In this document: positions 1-8,526 of the stretch, piece after piece | How positions within the stretch are numbered: position 1 is the first letter of the stretch | Layout of the letters: every line of letters begins with the position of its first letter | Notes under the pieces: model-generated | Told to the model about the DNA's origin: nothing | What the model saw: the letters and a program-made list of their open reading frames with translations, nothing else | The model's database searches: none | Position numbers and translations under genes: made by a program | Source: Mycobacterium sp. | GTDB lineage: Bacteria; Actinomycetota; Actinomycetes; Mycobacteriales; Mycobacteriaceae | DNA: 64,000 nucleotides | Assembly: GCA_025965895.1 (NCBI GenBank) | Contig: JAOPWC010000205.1 | Span: 1-64,000 of the forward strand | Direction of reading: 5' to 3'

Positions 1-95
1 ATTCGAGGAGCGCGGCGCTCACCAACTCAAGGGCGTGCCGGGCGACTGGCATCTCTTCGCTGTCGCTTCTCCGTAGCGGTGGCTTTCGGCGCAAC

Positions 96-924
96 TCAGT
101 TCGTCTGCCATAAGCGCTTGTGCGCCCACTGTTTTCGGCACAGACACTTCAGATTCGACGGATGCGTGAGGCCGCCGATGTCGAACGGAACGGTGTGGTC
201 GATATCGCATAGGTCGGCAGGCTTTTCACAACCCGGGAAGCGACACGTCAAGTCCCGCAACCGGATAAACCATTCCAACCCGGCGGACACACGATAGCGC
301 GGCTCCGGTCTTGGCCAGCTGCGTCAAGCGTCGATCAAGCGCCACGCCGTCAGTTGCTTGCAGCAGTCCGGAAATCGACGAGAACCCCGGCACCGTCGTC
401 GGCGCGACCAGGACGTTTCGTGCGCGCGCCACCGCATCCGAGCGCCGCGAAGCGCCTGGGTCGAAATACTCGACCCAGCTGTCGATCCGGCGCTCGAGCT
501 TTTTCGCCGACATCGGACCCCATGCCACGATCAAATTGGCGAGTTTGGCATCGACCTGCGCCAGGGCCTTGTCGTCCTCGATCAACTCGGTGCGGGTAAG
601 GATCGCCACGACCACCCGGTAGCTCACCAGGCCCGAAGCAAACACCTCGGCCACCTTCGGCAGGCGGTCCGTCAGTGCGATCGCGTAACGCAACTGTGTT
701 GCCGCAGCGCCGGGAGTTATGCATTGTGCAGCGCTGACCTCGGCCGCGACGGCGTCGAACGTGTCGAGCCACCACCACTCGTGACCGGAGGAGCGGTCAG
801 CGTCCGCCCTTCGGAGAAACAATTCCGCGATCGCCAACAGCCGGCGAGCGCACGCGGCGGCCTCGGCTTGCGCCGACGAGCGAATCGCGCCGACAATGCC
901 GGCGTCGTCGAGGGAGTCGAACAT
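96..924 (-). pseudogene. 13E12-type DUF222/HNH endonuclease, decayed
   Basis: The first ~210 residues read as a DUF222 domain as found in the mycobacterial 13E12 repeat family, ending near DRRLTQLAKT. The reading frame then jumps at about position 300 directly to the HNH part, with CRFPGCEKP, a DIDHTVPF stretch and NLKCLCRK. About 130 residues that normally lie between these two parts are missing, and the frame changes at the join. A stop follows soon after the HNH motif, so the tail is lost too. ATG at 924 is the usual family start; a TTG at 954 is possible. These proteins are often multicopy in mycobacteria and their role is unsettled. Positions 1-95 show nothing I can support. Confidence 0.75.
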
Positions 925-963
925 ACTTTCGATGATAGGTCGGGCGTCCGACAAGCCGGAGCG

Positions 964-2169
964 CTAACCCGCCGACCGCAGACCTCGAATCCGGGCATCC
1001 ACTGCCGCCGCGCTCAGCACGTGGTCGACGATCATTGTCGCGCTTCCGACCACTCCGGACTTCTCACCATAGGTCGACGGGACCACCTGCAGCACGCGTG
1101 TCGCCAGCGCCGTCGCGTCGCGGTACAACGTCTCCCGAAGCCCGGCAACGAAGATGTCATAGGCCTGCGCCATGTCGCCGGCGACCACCAAAACCGCCGG
1201 GTTGAGCAAGTTCACCGCGGAGGCGACGACTTCGCCGACGTGGCGGCCGCTGTCCCGGATCAGCCGCCGCGCGTCGGGGTCCCCGCTATTGGCGAGCTCG
1301 ACGATGTCGCGCAGGTGACCGACGGCCCGTCCTTCACGGTGCAGAACCGCGACGAGCGCCCACCCTCCCGCGATCGCCTCCAAGCAGCCGGTGTCGCCGC
1401 AGCGGCACGCCAGTCCTGCGGCAGCGGGGATCTTGTTGTGGCCGAACTCGCCTGCCGCGCCGACTGCGCCGCGCTGTAGCGTCCCGCCCGCGATGATTCC
1501 GGCGCCCAGGCCCGTCGAGGCCTTCACCACGAGCAGGTCGTCGAACGCCCGCCGGTCCCCGCGCCGTTCGGCCAGCGCGATCACGTTGGCGTCGTTGTCG
1601 ATCATCACCGGCGCATCCGTCAGCGGGCGCAGGAAGGGCTCCAGCGGCACCCCGTCCCAGCCGCTCAGAATCGGCGAATCCAGACTGCATCCGCGCTGTT
1701 GGTCGACCGTTCCGGGCAGGCTGAGCCCGACGCCGAGGATCGGGTCGGCCGCGTGGTCGGATTCGTCGAGCAGCGCCCGGAGTCGCTTGACGAGGTCCGG
1801 CATCAGCTCCTGGGGCCGGACTCCGATCTCCTGGTCGGTATCGGTCTCCGCGAGTACCTCGCCGGCCAGGTTGCACACCGCCAACTGCGTGCGACTGCGC
1901 CCGATAGCCGCGGCCAGCACCACGCCGGCATCGGTGTTGAAGGCCAGCCGGGTCGGCGGCCGACCGCCGGTGGACGCACCTTCCTCACGCTCGATGATCA
2001 GGCCCTGGGCGGCGAGGGCCGACACCCTCGATGCCACGGCGGTGCGCGACAATCCGGTCAACTGCCGGATCTCCGACCGCGTGGTCGCCGCTTCGTCCCG
2101 AATCAGCGCGAAGACCTGGCCGGCGGTCGTCGCCACGCCATATGTCCTGAACACAGGCATATTGGCCAT
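964..2169 (-). CDS. ROK family transcriptional repressor
   Basis: A 401-residue NagC/XylR-type regulator. Residues ~12-60 form a winged helix-turn-helix (SEIRQLTGLSRTAVASRVSA). A sugar-kinase-like ROK domain follows, with the zinc-binding signature GHNK then CRCGDTGC near residues 254-261. ATG at 2169 is chosen; TTG at 2184 and ATG at 2160 are alternatives. It is divergent from zwf across a ~110 bp intergenic region with a palindrome, so it probably controls zwf and the genes behind it in response to a sugar or sugar phosphate. The regulatory link is inferred from position. The ROK assignment itself is firm. Confidence 0.88.
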   Translation of the reverse strand: MANMPVFRTYGVATTAGQVFALIRDEAATTRSEIRQLTGLSRTAVASRVSALAAQGLIIEREEGASTGGRPPTRLAFNTDAGVVLAAAIGRSRTQLAVCNLAGEVLAETDTDQEIGVRPQELMPDLVKRLRALLDESDHAADPILGVGLSLPGTVDQQRGCSLDSPILSGWDGVPLEPFLRPLTDAPVMIDNDANVIALAERRGDRRAFDDLLVVKASTGLGAGIIAGGTLQRGAVGAAGEFGHNKIPAAAGLACRCGDTGCLEAIAGGWALVAVLHREGRAVGHLRDIVELANSGDPDARRLIRDSGRHVGEVVASAVNLLNPAVLVVAGDMAQAYDIFVAGLRETLYRDATALATRVLQVVPSTYGEKSGVVGSATMIVDHVLSAAAVDARIRGLRSAG

Positions 2170-2222
2170 TGAACCAGGCCCCAATAGTGTCGTGCAACAC
2201 TCTCAAGTTACCAACCTTTTAC

Positions 2223-2238
2223 CTTAAAAAAGCTTAAG
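2223..2238. promoter_or_regulatory. Candidate operator between the ROK gene and zwf
   Basis: A perfect inverted repeat CTTAA-N6-TTAAG lies in an A/T-rich island inside otherwise GC-rich DNA, 42 bp before the zwf ATG. Repeated TTACC/ACCTT words sit beside it. Position and symmetry fit a repressor site for the divergent ROK protein; there is no direct proof. Confidence 0.35.
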
Positions 2239-2279
2239 TCGGTTTGTGACTAGTCCAAAGTGGCGCTAGCGTTACCACC

Positions 2280-3785
2280 ATGAACCAAAAGCGAGAGCAG
2301 AGCCGGATGGCGACCGCCGACGCGGTTGACGCCTGCGACTTCGTCGTCTTCGGCGGCACCGGCGACCTTGCCGTCCGCAAGCTGCTGCCCGCGCTGTACC
2401 TGCGGGATCGCGACGGCCAACTGAGCGCCGACACCCGAATCATCGCGGTGTCGCGGGCCGGCCTCGACGCGGCGGGCTACCGCGACAAGATCCGCGGCGA
2501 ACTGGGCCGCTTCGTCGCCGCCGAACAGCTGGATAGCGTGACGCAAAAACGATTCCTGGCGCGCCTGAGCTTCGTCAGTGCGGAGCTGACGGACTCCGCC
2601 GACTGGGCACCGCTGGCCGCCCTGCTTGCCGACGCCGACGCCAGGACCAGGGTGTTCTACCTCGCCTGCGCTCCGGCACTGTTCGGGCCCATCAGCGCGC
2701 AACTGGCCACACACGGGCTGGTGACGCCGAAGTCCAGGGTGGTGCTCGAGAAGCCGATCGGCCACGATGTCGGCTCGGCGCGCGCAATCAACGACGCCGT
2801 CGGTGCCGTGTTCGACGAGCCCCAGATCTTCCGGATCGACCACTATCTCGGAAAGGAGAGCGTGCAGAACCTGCTCGTCACCAGGTTCGCGAACACTCTC
2901 CTTGAGCCGCTGTGGAATTCGAGCTGGATCGACCACGTCCAGATAACGGCCGCCGAATCGCTCGGCGTCGGCACCCGCGGCGAGTACTACGACAAGTCAG
3001 GCGCGCTGCGCGACATGCTGCAGAACCACCTGCTGCAGGTGCTCTGCCTGGTCGCGATGGAGCCGCCGACCTACGTCGACCGGGAGACGGTCCGCGACGA
3101 GAAGATCAAGGTGCTGCAGGCGCTGAAGCCGTTATCGCTGAACGACATTGCCCACAACACGGTCACTGGCCAGTACAAGCCCGGCCTCGTCGACGGCGCG
3201 CCGGCGCCCGGCTATCGCGACGACGCGCAGAACCCGGAGAGCCGCACCGAGACGTTCGTTGCGGTGAAAGCCGAGATCACCAACTGGCGGTGGGCCGGCG
3301 TGCCGTTCTACCTGCGTACCGGCAAGCGCATGGAGCGGCGCTGCTCGGAGATCGTGATTCAGTTCAAGCCGGTCCCGCACACGATGTTTCCCGGCAGCGA
3401 CGGCACGTCGGAACCCAACAAGCTGGTCATCCAGCTGCAGCCGGACGAGGAGATGCGGTTGCACATGACCGCGAAGGAGCCCGCGTCCGGCGGAGTCCGG
3501 ATGCGGCCGGTGTCGTTGGCGCTCAACTACACCCAGGCGTTTGCCCGGCGGTCGCCGGACGCGTACGAGCGGCTCCTGATGGATGTCGTGCGTGGCGATC
3601 CGACGCTGTTCATGCGCCGCGACGAGGTCGAGGCGGCGTGGGCGTGGGTGGAGCCGATCCTCGTCGAATGGCAGAACTCCGGCCGCGCGCCGCATCGCTA
3701 CCCGGCAGGCACCAGCGGCCCGATCGAGGCGGCCACACTGATCGAGCGCGACGGGCGGCACTGGCATGACGGGGCTGCCGCATGA
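2280..3785 (+). CDS. zwf: Glucose-6-phosphate 1-dehydrogenase
   Basis: 501 residues, the normal length for the family. It oxidises glucose 6-phosphate to 6-phosphogluconolactone with NAD(P)+, the entry to the oxidative pentose phosphate and Entner-Doudoroff routes. The nucleotide-binding GGTGDL is at residues 25-30 and the active-site signature RIDHYLGKE begins near residue 185. ATG at 2280 has no strong ribosome binding site; ATG at 2307 is an alternative. Its TGA overlaps the ATG of the edd remnant (ATGA), so zwf was once translationally coupled to edd. The gene itself looks intact. Confidence 0.96.
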   Translation: MNQKREQSRMATADAVDACDFVVFGGTGDLAVRKLLPALYLRDRDGQLSADTRIIAVSRAGLDAAGYRDKIRGELGRFVAAEQLDSVTQKRFLARLSFVSAELTDSADWAPLAALLADADARTRVFYLACAPALFGPISAQLATHGLVTPKSRVVLEKPIGHDVGSARAINDAVGAVFDEPQIFRIDHYLGKESVQNLLVTRFANTLLEPLWNSSWIDHVQITAAESLGVGTRGEYYDKSGALRDMLQNHLLQVLCLVAMEPPTYVDRETVRDEKIKVLQALKPLSLNDIAHNTVTGQYKPGLVDGAPAPGYRDDAQNPESRTETFVAVKAEITNWRWAGVPFYLRTGKRMERRCSEIVIQFKPVPHTMFPGSDGTSEPNKLVIQLQPDEEMRLHMTAKEPASGGVRMRPVSLALNYTQAFARRSPDAYERLLMDVVRGDPTLFMRRDEVEAAWAWVEPILVEWQNSGRAPHRYPAGTSGPIEAATLIERDGRHWHDGAAA

Positions 3786-4248
3786 CGCACCCCGTGATCG
3801 CCGACGTCACCGACGGAATCGCCCCGCGCAGCGTGGACTCGCGCGGTGCCTACCTGGACCGGATCGCCGCTGCGGCGGGCCGAGGACCGGTGCGCGGCCG
3901 ACTTGCCTGCGCGAACCTGGCTCATGGCATCGCCGCGTCGGAAAGCCAGGACAAGCGTGCGCTTACACCGAGATGAAGTTCTTCCCGGCGGAGGCGGCAG
4001 GCGGCGCAGCGTACCTGCGTGCCATCCACGCGCCGGTGCCCGGAGCGCGGTTCTGCCCGACCGGGGGGATCACCCCGACCAACGTGTGGACGCACCTCGG
4101 CTGTCCGAATGTGGCATGCGTCGGCGGCACCTGGCTCACACCGGCCGACGCCGTGCGCCGCCGCGACTGGGGCAGGATCTGCACGCTCGCCGCCCTCGCG
4201 CGCCAACTCACCTCACCCTCGATCTCAGTGCCGGCCGGACATCCGTGA
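3782..4248 (+). pseudogene. edd-eda deletion scar (Entner-Doudoroff remnants)
   Basis: The ATG at 3782 opens a frame that matches the start of 6-phosphogluconate dehydratase (Edd): SRGAYLDRI, then LACANLAHGIAASESQDK. After ~58 residues this frame ends at TGA 3974-3976. From about 3958 a different frame reads as the C-terminal ~96 residues of KDPG aldolase (Eda): MKFFPAEAAGG, RFCPTGGITP, PNVACVGGTWL. That frame ends at 4246-4248, where its TGA overlaps the GTG of the MFS gene. One deletion of about 2 kb would join the two genes and shift the frame. No working enzyme can be made from what is left. Confidence 0.9.
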
Positions 4249-5480
4249 CCAGCACCGACGTTCGTCCGACCGGGCCCGTCGCCATCGTGGCGCCGGATCC
4301 GGGACTGCGACGGCTGGCGGTGTTCGCGCTGGCGCTCGGCGGTTTCGGCATCGGCACCAACGAGTTCGTCGCGATGGGTCTGCTTCCCGACATCGCATCG
4401 GGGCTGCACATCACCGAACCCACCGCGGGTCACGTGATCTCCGCGTACGCCCTGGGTGTGGTGGTCGGGGCGCCGTTGATCGCGGCGTTCACCGCGCGGG
4501 TATCGCGAAAGAAGCTGTTGCTCGGGCTCATGACGCTGTTCGCGCTCGGCAACGCCGCCGCGGTGATCGCGCCGAACTACAGCGTGCTGATGGCCGCCCG
4601 CTTCCTCGCCGGGCTGCCGCACGGCGCGTTCTTCGGCGTGGCCGCGCTGGCTGCGTCGCACCTGATGGGTCCCGGAAACCGGGCCAGAGCGGTCGCGCAC
4701 GTGATGAGCGGGCTGACGGTGGCGACCGTTGTCGGCGTCCCGGCGGCCTCTTGGTTGGGCCAAAACCTGGGCTGGAGAAGCGCGTTCGCGCTGGTCGTCG
4801 CGATCGGCGCTGCAACGGTGACCGCGATCTGGAGCTGGTTGCCTGCGTTGGACACGATGCACATCACCAGCCCGCGCACGGAGCTCGGCGCGTTGAAGCG
4901 ACCGCAGGTGTGGCTGGCCGTCGCTGTCGGCATGGTGGGCTTCGGTGGCATGTTCGCGGTGTACACCTACGTCAGCACCACGCTGACCGACGTCGCCGGC
5001 CTGCCCCGCGGACTGGTCCCGGTGGCGCTGATGGTCTTCGGCGCCGGCATGGTGCTCGGCAACCTGCTCGGCGGTCGGATGGCTGACATGTCCGTGATCC
5101 GCGGCCTGTACCTGTCGATCGCCGCGCTCGGGACCGTGCTGGCAGTGTTCGTGGCCGCGTCGCACAACCCGTACACCGCGCTGCTGCTGTTGTTCGGCAT
5201 CGGCACGGCCGGGTCCGCTATCGCGCCCGCGCTGCAGACCCGGCTCATGGACGTCGCACACGGCGCCCAAACCATCGCCGCGGCGCTGAACCACTCCGCG
5301 CTCAACATCGCCAATGCCGCAGGCGCCTGGATCGGCGGCCTGGTGATCGCCGCCGGATACGGCTACACCGCGCCCGCAGCCGCCGGCGCCGCGCTTGCCG
5401 CCGCCGGACTGGTGGTGCTCACAGTGTCGGTGCTGCTGCAGCGGCGGCCTGCTCCGAAGCCGGCGATGGTTCCCGCGTGA
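4245..5480 (+). CDS. MFS transporter, DHA1 (AraJ/YdhP-like) family
   Basis: 411 residues with about 12 predicted membrane segments. The start LALGGFGIGTNEFVAMGLLP and the loop ARVSRKKLL are typical of AraJ-like drug/sugar exporters of the inner membrane. GTG at 4245 is chosen because it overlaps the stop of the eda remnant (GTGA), the usual coupling in this operon; longer forms would run back through the scar. It was probably the last gene of a zwf-edd-eda-transporter operon. Translation from the edd ATG now stops ~270 nt upstream, so coupling to this gene may be weakened. The substrate is unknown. Confidence 0.85.
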   Translation: MTSTDVRPTGPVAIVAPDPGLRRLAVFALALGGFGIGTNEFVAMGLLPDIASGLHITEPTAGHVISAYALGVVVGAPLIAAFTARVSRKKLLLGLMTLFALGNAAAVIAPNYSVLMAARFLAGLPHGAFFGVAALAASHLMGPGNRARAVAHVMSGLTVATVVGVPAASWLGQNLGWRSAFALVVAIGAATVTAIWSWLPALDTMHITSPRTELGALKRPQVWLAVAVGMVGFGGMFAVYTYVSTTLTDVAGLPRGLVPVALMVFGAGMVLGNLLGGRMADMSVIRGLYLSIAALGTVLAVFVAASHNPYTALLLLFGIGTAGSAIAPALQTRLMDVAHGAQTIAAALNHSALNIANAAGAWIGGLVIAAGYGYTAPAAAGAALAAAGLVVLTVSVLLQRRPAPKPAMVPA

Positions 5481-5555
5481 ATCGACCGGCGCCCGGCTCA
5501 GGCGGTGCGATACGTCCCGGCGAGGATGAGCAGTTCAACGTGCCCTGGGCGCGCT

Positions 5556-5855
5556 TCAGCCGGTCACCCCGCCCATGATCTCGGCCACGTCGAACCTGGC
5601 GACCCCACCCGCGATTGCCGGATCCTCCTCGCCGAGCGCGATCGCCTCTTCCTGAGTCTGGGCGCGCACCACGCCGAGGCCCCAGACCCCCTCGGGGTCG
5701 GCGACCGGACCGAAGACCACCACTTGGCCCGCGGCCACCAGGCCCCTCCAATACTCGGCGTGTCGCGCCATTGCGTCCTGCTCGGTGGGCGTCAGGGTCT
5801 GGGCGAAGTCGGGGCGCGGTGGGATCAGCCGGAACAGGAACAGCTTGTCGCTCAC
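5556..5855 (-). CDS. YciI family protein
   Basis: A 99-residue small ferredoxin-like fold protein of the YCII family (KLFLFRLIPPRPDF, then HAEYWRGLVAAGQVVVFGPV and a GVWGLGVV core). The family includes enzymes with a conserved His-Asp pair, but most members have no known reaction. Start GTG 5855 overlaps the stop of the upstream Rv0495c homologue by 4 nt (GTGA), so the two are translationally coupled. It converges on the MFS gene. Confidence 0.82.
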   Translation of the reverse strand: MSDKLFLFRLIPPRPDFAQTLTPTEQDAMARHAEYWRGLVAAGQVVVFGPVADPEGVWGLGVVRAQTQEEAIALGEEDPAIAGGVARFDVAEIMGGVTG

Positions 5856-6640
5856 GGCGTGTTTCGCTCTGCGGCCCGGGTGGCGGGATGCACTGCGACG
5901 AGCCCTAGTCCGTTGCGCCGCTTGCAGATCGCGGCCAGCTCGCCGTACGCCTTCCCGCCGATCAGCTCGGTGAGCTCGGGGGCCATCGACTCCCACACCT
6001 GCTGTTTGCCGATGTGAACCGACGGGTCGCCCGTGCAGTACCAGTGCAAGTCGTGGCCGCCCTCGCCCCAGCCGCGCCGATCGAACTCGGTGAGGGTGGT
6101 CTTCAGGATTTCCGAGCCGTCGGGCCGCGTCACCCACTCCTGGCTGCGCCGGATCGGCAGCTGCCAGCAGACCTCCGGCTTCATCGTCAGCGGCTGCCTG
6201 CCGAGCTTGAGCGCCTTGATGTGCAGAGCGCAGCCGATGCCCCCTGGAAAGCCCGGGCGGTTCAAGAAGATGCACGCGCCCTTGAACTTGCGCGTGCGCA
6301 GCGCTTCCTTGCCGTCGTACTCGTCGACCTCGAGATACCCCTTGCGGCCCAGGCCCTTTTCCCGCCACTGCCAGTCCTCGTCGGTCAGCTGTTTGACGGC
6401 GTCGTCGAGTTGCGCGCGGTCGTCGTCATCGGAGAGGAACGCCCCGTGCGAGCAACACCCGTCATGGGGTCGCCCCGCCACCGTGCCGTGGCAGGCCGGT
6501 GTGCCGAACACACACGTCCAAGTCGACAGCAGCCAGGTCAGATCGGCCGCGATCAGGTGTTCGGGATTGTCCGGGTCGTAGAACTCGATCCATTCGCGTG
6601 CGAAGTCCATTTCGACCTCGCCCGGATGCGAATCAGTCAC
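5852..6640 (-). CDS. Conserved protein, Rv0495c homologue
   Basis: 262 residues of a conserved mycobacterial protein of unknown function. A cluster CVFGTPACHG followed by DGCCSHGAF (roughly residues 40-65) could bind a metal. The rest is soluble and rich in conserved Trp and Gly, with no membrane segment. Start GTG 6640 is chosen (VTDSHPGEVEMDF); the in-frame ATG at 6610 would remove ten residues. It is divergent from the Ppx/GppA gene, as in M. tuberculosis (Rv0495c/Rv0496). The frame stays open further upstream on this strand through the ppx gene, but that stretch is only GC-rich antisense DNA. Confidence 0.8.
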   Translation of the reverse strand: MTDSHPGEVEMDFAREWIEFYDPDNPEHLIAADLTWLLSTWTCVFGTPACHGTVAGRPHDGCCSHGAFLSDDDDRAQLDDAVKQLTDEDWQWREKGLGRKGYLEVDEYDGKEALRTRKFKGACIFLNRPGFPGGIGCALHIKALKLGRQPLTMKPEVCWQLPIRRSQEWVTRPDGSEILKTTLTEFDRRGWGEGGHDLHWYCTGDPSVHIGKQQVWESMAPELTELIGGKAYGELAAICKRRNGLGLVAVHPATRAAERNTP

Positions 6641-6674
6641 AGTGTTCAACGCTAGACCCACTAGGTTGGAGATC

Positions 6675-7643
6675 GTGCGGTTGGGCGTTCTCGACGTGGG
6701 AAGCAACACCGTCCACCTCCTCGTGGTGGACGCGCGTCGAGGCGGCCATCCGACGCCGATGAGTTCCACCAAGGCGTCGCTGCGCCTGGCGGAGTCGATG
6801 GACAGCTCCGGCAAGCTCACCCGGCGCGGCGCCGACAAGCTGATCGCAACCATCGACGAGTTCGCCAAGATCGCGGCCAGCTCCGGCTGCACCGAGCTGA
6901 TGGCCTTCGCCACCTCGGCTGTCCGTGACGCCAAGAACTCCGAGGACGTGCTCGCGCGCGTGCTGGCCGAGACCGGCGTCGATCTGCAGGTGCTCAGCGG
7001 CGTCAACGAGGCGAGGCTGACGTTCCTTGCCGTGCGCAGGTGGTACGGGTGGAGCGCGGGCCGGATCACCAACGTCGACATCGGCGGCGGATCGCTCGAG
7101 CTGTCCAGCGGGGTCGACGAAGAGCCCGACGTCGCGATGTCGCTGCCGCTCGGCGCGGGCCGGCTGACGCGCGAGTGGCTGCCCGACGATCCGCCCGGCC
7201 GCAGGCGGGTCGCTATGCTTCGCGACTGGCTGGATAGCGAGCTGGCCGAGGCCAGCCGTACCCTGCTGAAGGCGGGCTCCCCGGATCTGGCGGTAGCGTC
7301 GTCGAAGACGGTGCGGTCATTGGCCCGACTCACCGGCGCGGCGCCGTCCGGCGCCGGGCCGCGGGTGAAGAGGACACTGACCTCAAGCGGACTGCGGCAA
7401 TTGATCGCGTTCATCTCGAGGATGACCGCGGCCGACCGTGCCGAATTGGAAGGAGTGAGCACCGAGCGCGCGCCACAACTAGTGGCCGGAGCCTTGGTGG
7501 CGGAGGCGACCATGAGAGCGCTGTCTATAGAAACCCTGGACATCTGCCCATGGGCGTTGCGGGAGGGCCTCATTCTGCGGAAACTCGACAGCGAAGCTGA
7601 TGGAACTGCCCTAGTGGAGACCTCTGTGCGGGATGCGGGATGA
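6675..7643 (+). CDS. Ppx/GppA family phosphatase (exopolyphosphatase-like)
   Basis: 322 residues with the actin-like ATPase fold of the Ppx/GppA family. DVGSNTVHLL at residues 7-16 is the first phosphate loop and DIGGGSLEL near residue 135 the second. Homologues (Rv0496 in M. tuberculosis) hydrolyse short polyphosphate and/or pppGpp, linking phosphate reserve to the stringent response. GTG 6675 follows AGGTTGGAGA and lies just before the conserved VRLGVLDVGSN start. Its last four bases overlap the start of the next gene (ATGA). Confidence 0.9.
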   Translation: MRLGVLDVGSNTVHLLVVDARRGGHPTPMSSTKASLRLAESMDSSGKLTRRGADKLIATIDEFAKIAASSGCTELMAFATSAVRDAKNSEDVLARVLAETGVDLQVLSGVNEARLTFLAVRRWYGWSAGRITNVDIGGGSLELSSGVDEEPDVAMSLPLGAGRLTREWLPDDPPGRRRVAMLRDWLDSELAEASRTLLKAGSPDLAVASSKTVRSLARLTGAAPSGAGPRVKRTLTSSGLRQLIAFISRMTAADRAELEGVSTERAPQLVAGALVAEATMRALSIETLDICPWALREGLILRKLDSEADGTALVETSVRDAG

Positions 7644-8509
7644 CCGAACCAGATCACGAGACGAGGCCTATCTCCGTAGCTGAGCTGCTCGCGCGCAACG
7701 GCACCATCGGTGCGCCGCCGGTAGGTGGCCGTCGCCGCCGCCGGCGCAGTCACAGCGACGCGGTGACCGTCGCCGACCTGACCGGTGAGATCCCGGCCGT
7801 CGCGGACGACGACCATCGCGACGACCATCGCGACCACCATCGCGGCGAGGCGCGCGCCGACGTGGCATCGAACGGGACCGCCGCGACAGCGCCGCTGGCC
7901 GAATACGAGCCCGAGACCGACGAGCACACGGACGATTTCGCCACCTCATCGTTGGCCGAGCAGATGCGGCCCGACCCCGTGGTGGAGGACGACGAGCACG
8001 CGTCAGACGTGCTGCTCGAAGAGCCTCCCGCCGACGACGAAGACGACGACCTGCCGTCGTACCTGCGGGCCATCCGGACGCCGCTGTTCGGCGGCCACAC
8101 CAGCGATGAGCGCATGCGCGAAGAGCCTGACATCCGCGACGAGCGAGCGCGCCGGCGCACCCAGTTCCGCAGCGCCACGTTGCCGGACGTGCCGCCCGAG
8201 ACCACCACGGCCGAAGAACTCGAAGAGGCCGAGCCGCCCACCACGATGCAGAGGGTGTGGCGGGCAGCCCTGATCGTGGGGCAGTCGATGGTCGCGGTCG
8301 CGTTCGGCGCCGGACTTTTCATCGCGTTCGACCAGCTGTGGAAATGGAACAACATCGTCGCGCTGGTGCTGTCGGTGTTGGTCATCCTCGGCTTGGTGGT
8401 GGCGGTGCGGGTCGTGCGCAAGACCGAGGACATCGCCAGCACGCTGATCGCCGTCGCCGTGGGCGCCCTCGTCACACTCGGGCCGTTGGCGCTGCTGCAA
8501 TCGGGCTAG
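7640..8509 (+). CDS. Membrane protein with acidic N-terminal region, Rv0497 homologue
   Basis: 289 residues. About 195 residues of charged, probably disordered sequence (many Asp, Glu, His) precede three hydrophobic segments at the C-terminus (ALIVGQSMVAVAFGAGLFIA, then NNIVALVLSVLVILGLVVAV, then an Ala/Leu-rich end). A basic patch GRRRRRRSH lies near residue 30. The ATGA overlap with the phosphatase gene indicates coupled translation. Function is unknown; the arrangement is conserved in mycobacteria (Rv0496-Rv0497). Confidence 0.82.
   Translation: MTEPDHETRPISVAELLARNGTIGAPPVGGRRRRRRSHSDAVTVADLTGEIPAVADDDHRDDHRDHHRGEARADVASNGTAATAPLAEYEPETDEHTDDFATSSLAEQMRPDPVVEDDEHASDVLLEEPPADDEDDDLPSYLRAIRTPLFGGHTSDERMREEPDIRDERARRRTQFRSATLPDVPPETTTAEELEEAEPPTTMQRVWRAALIVGQSMVAVAFGAGLFIAFDQLWKWNNIVALVLSVLVILGLVVAVRVVRKTEDIASTLIAVAVGALVTLGPLALLQSG
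7811..7846 (+). repeat. Three in-frame 12-bp repeats encoding DHRD-type units
   Basis: GACCATCGCGAC occurs twice back to back, followed by a diverged third copy. Each unit encodes Asp-His-Arg-Asp in the acidic region of the membrane protein, so changes in copy number would keep the frame. Confidence 0.75.
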
Positions 8510-8526
8510 GCGGCCCGGCCAGCACT

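Noticed and set aside
358..1479. A 373-codon open frame on the plus strand
   Set aside because: It runs antisense to the 13E12 remnant and the ROK gene, has a composition typical of GC-rich shadow frames (many Arg, Gly, His) and no recognisable motif.
6641..7927. Upstream extension of the Rv0495c homologue on the minus strand
   Set aside because: The open frame continues antisense through the ppx gene, but similarity to the known family begins near 6640 and the extension is Ser/Arg-rich shadow sequence.
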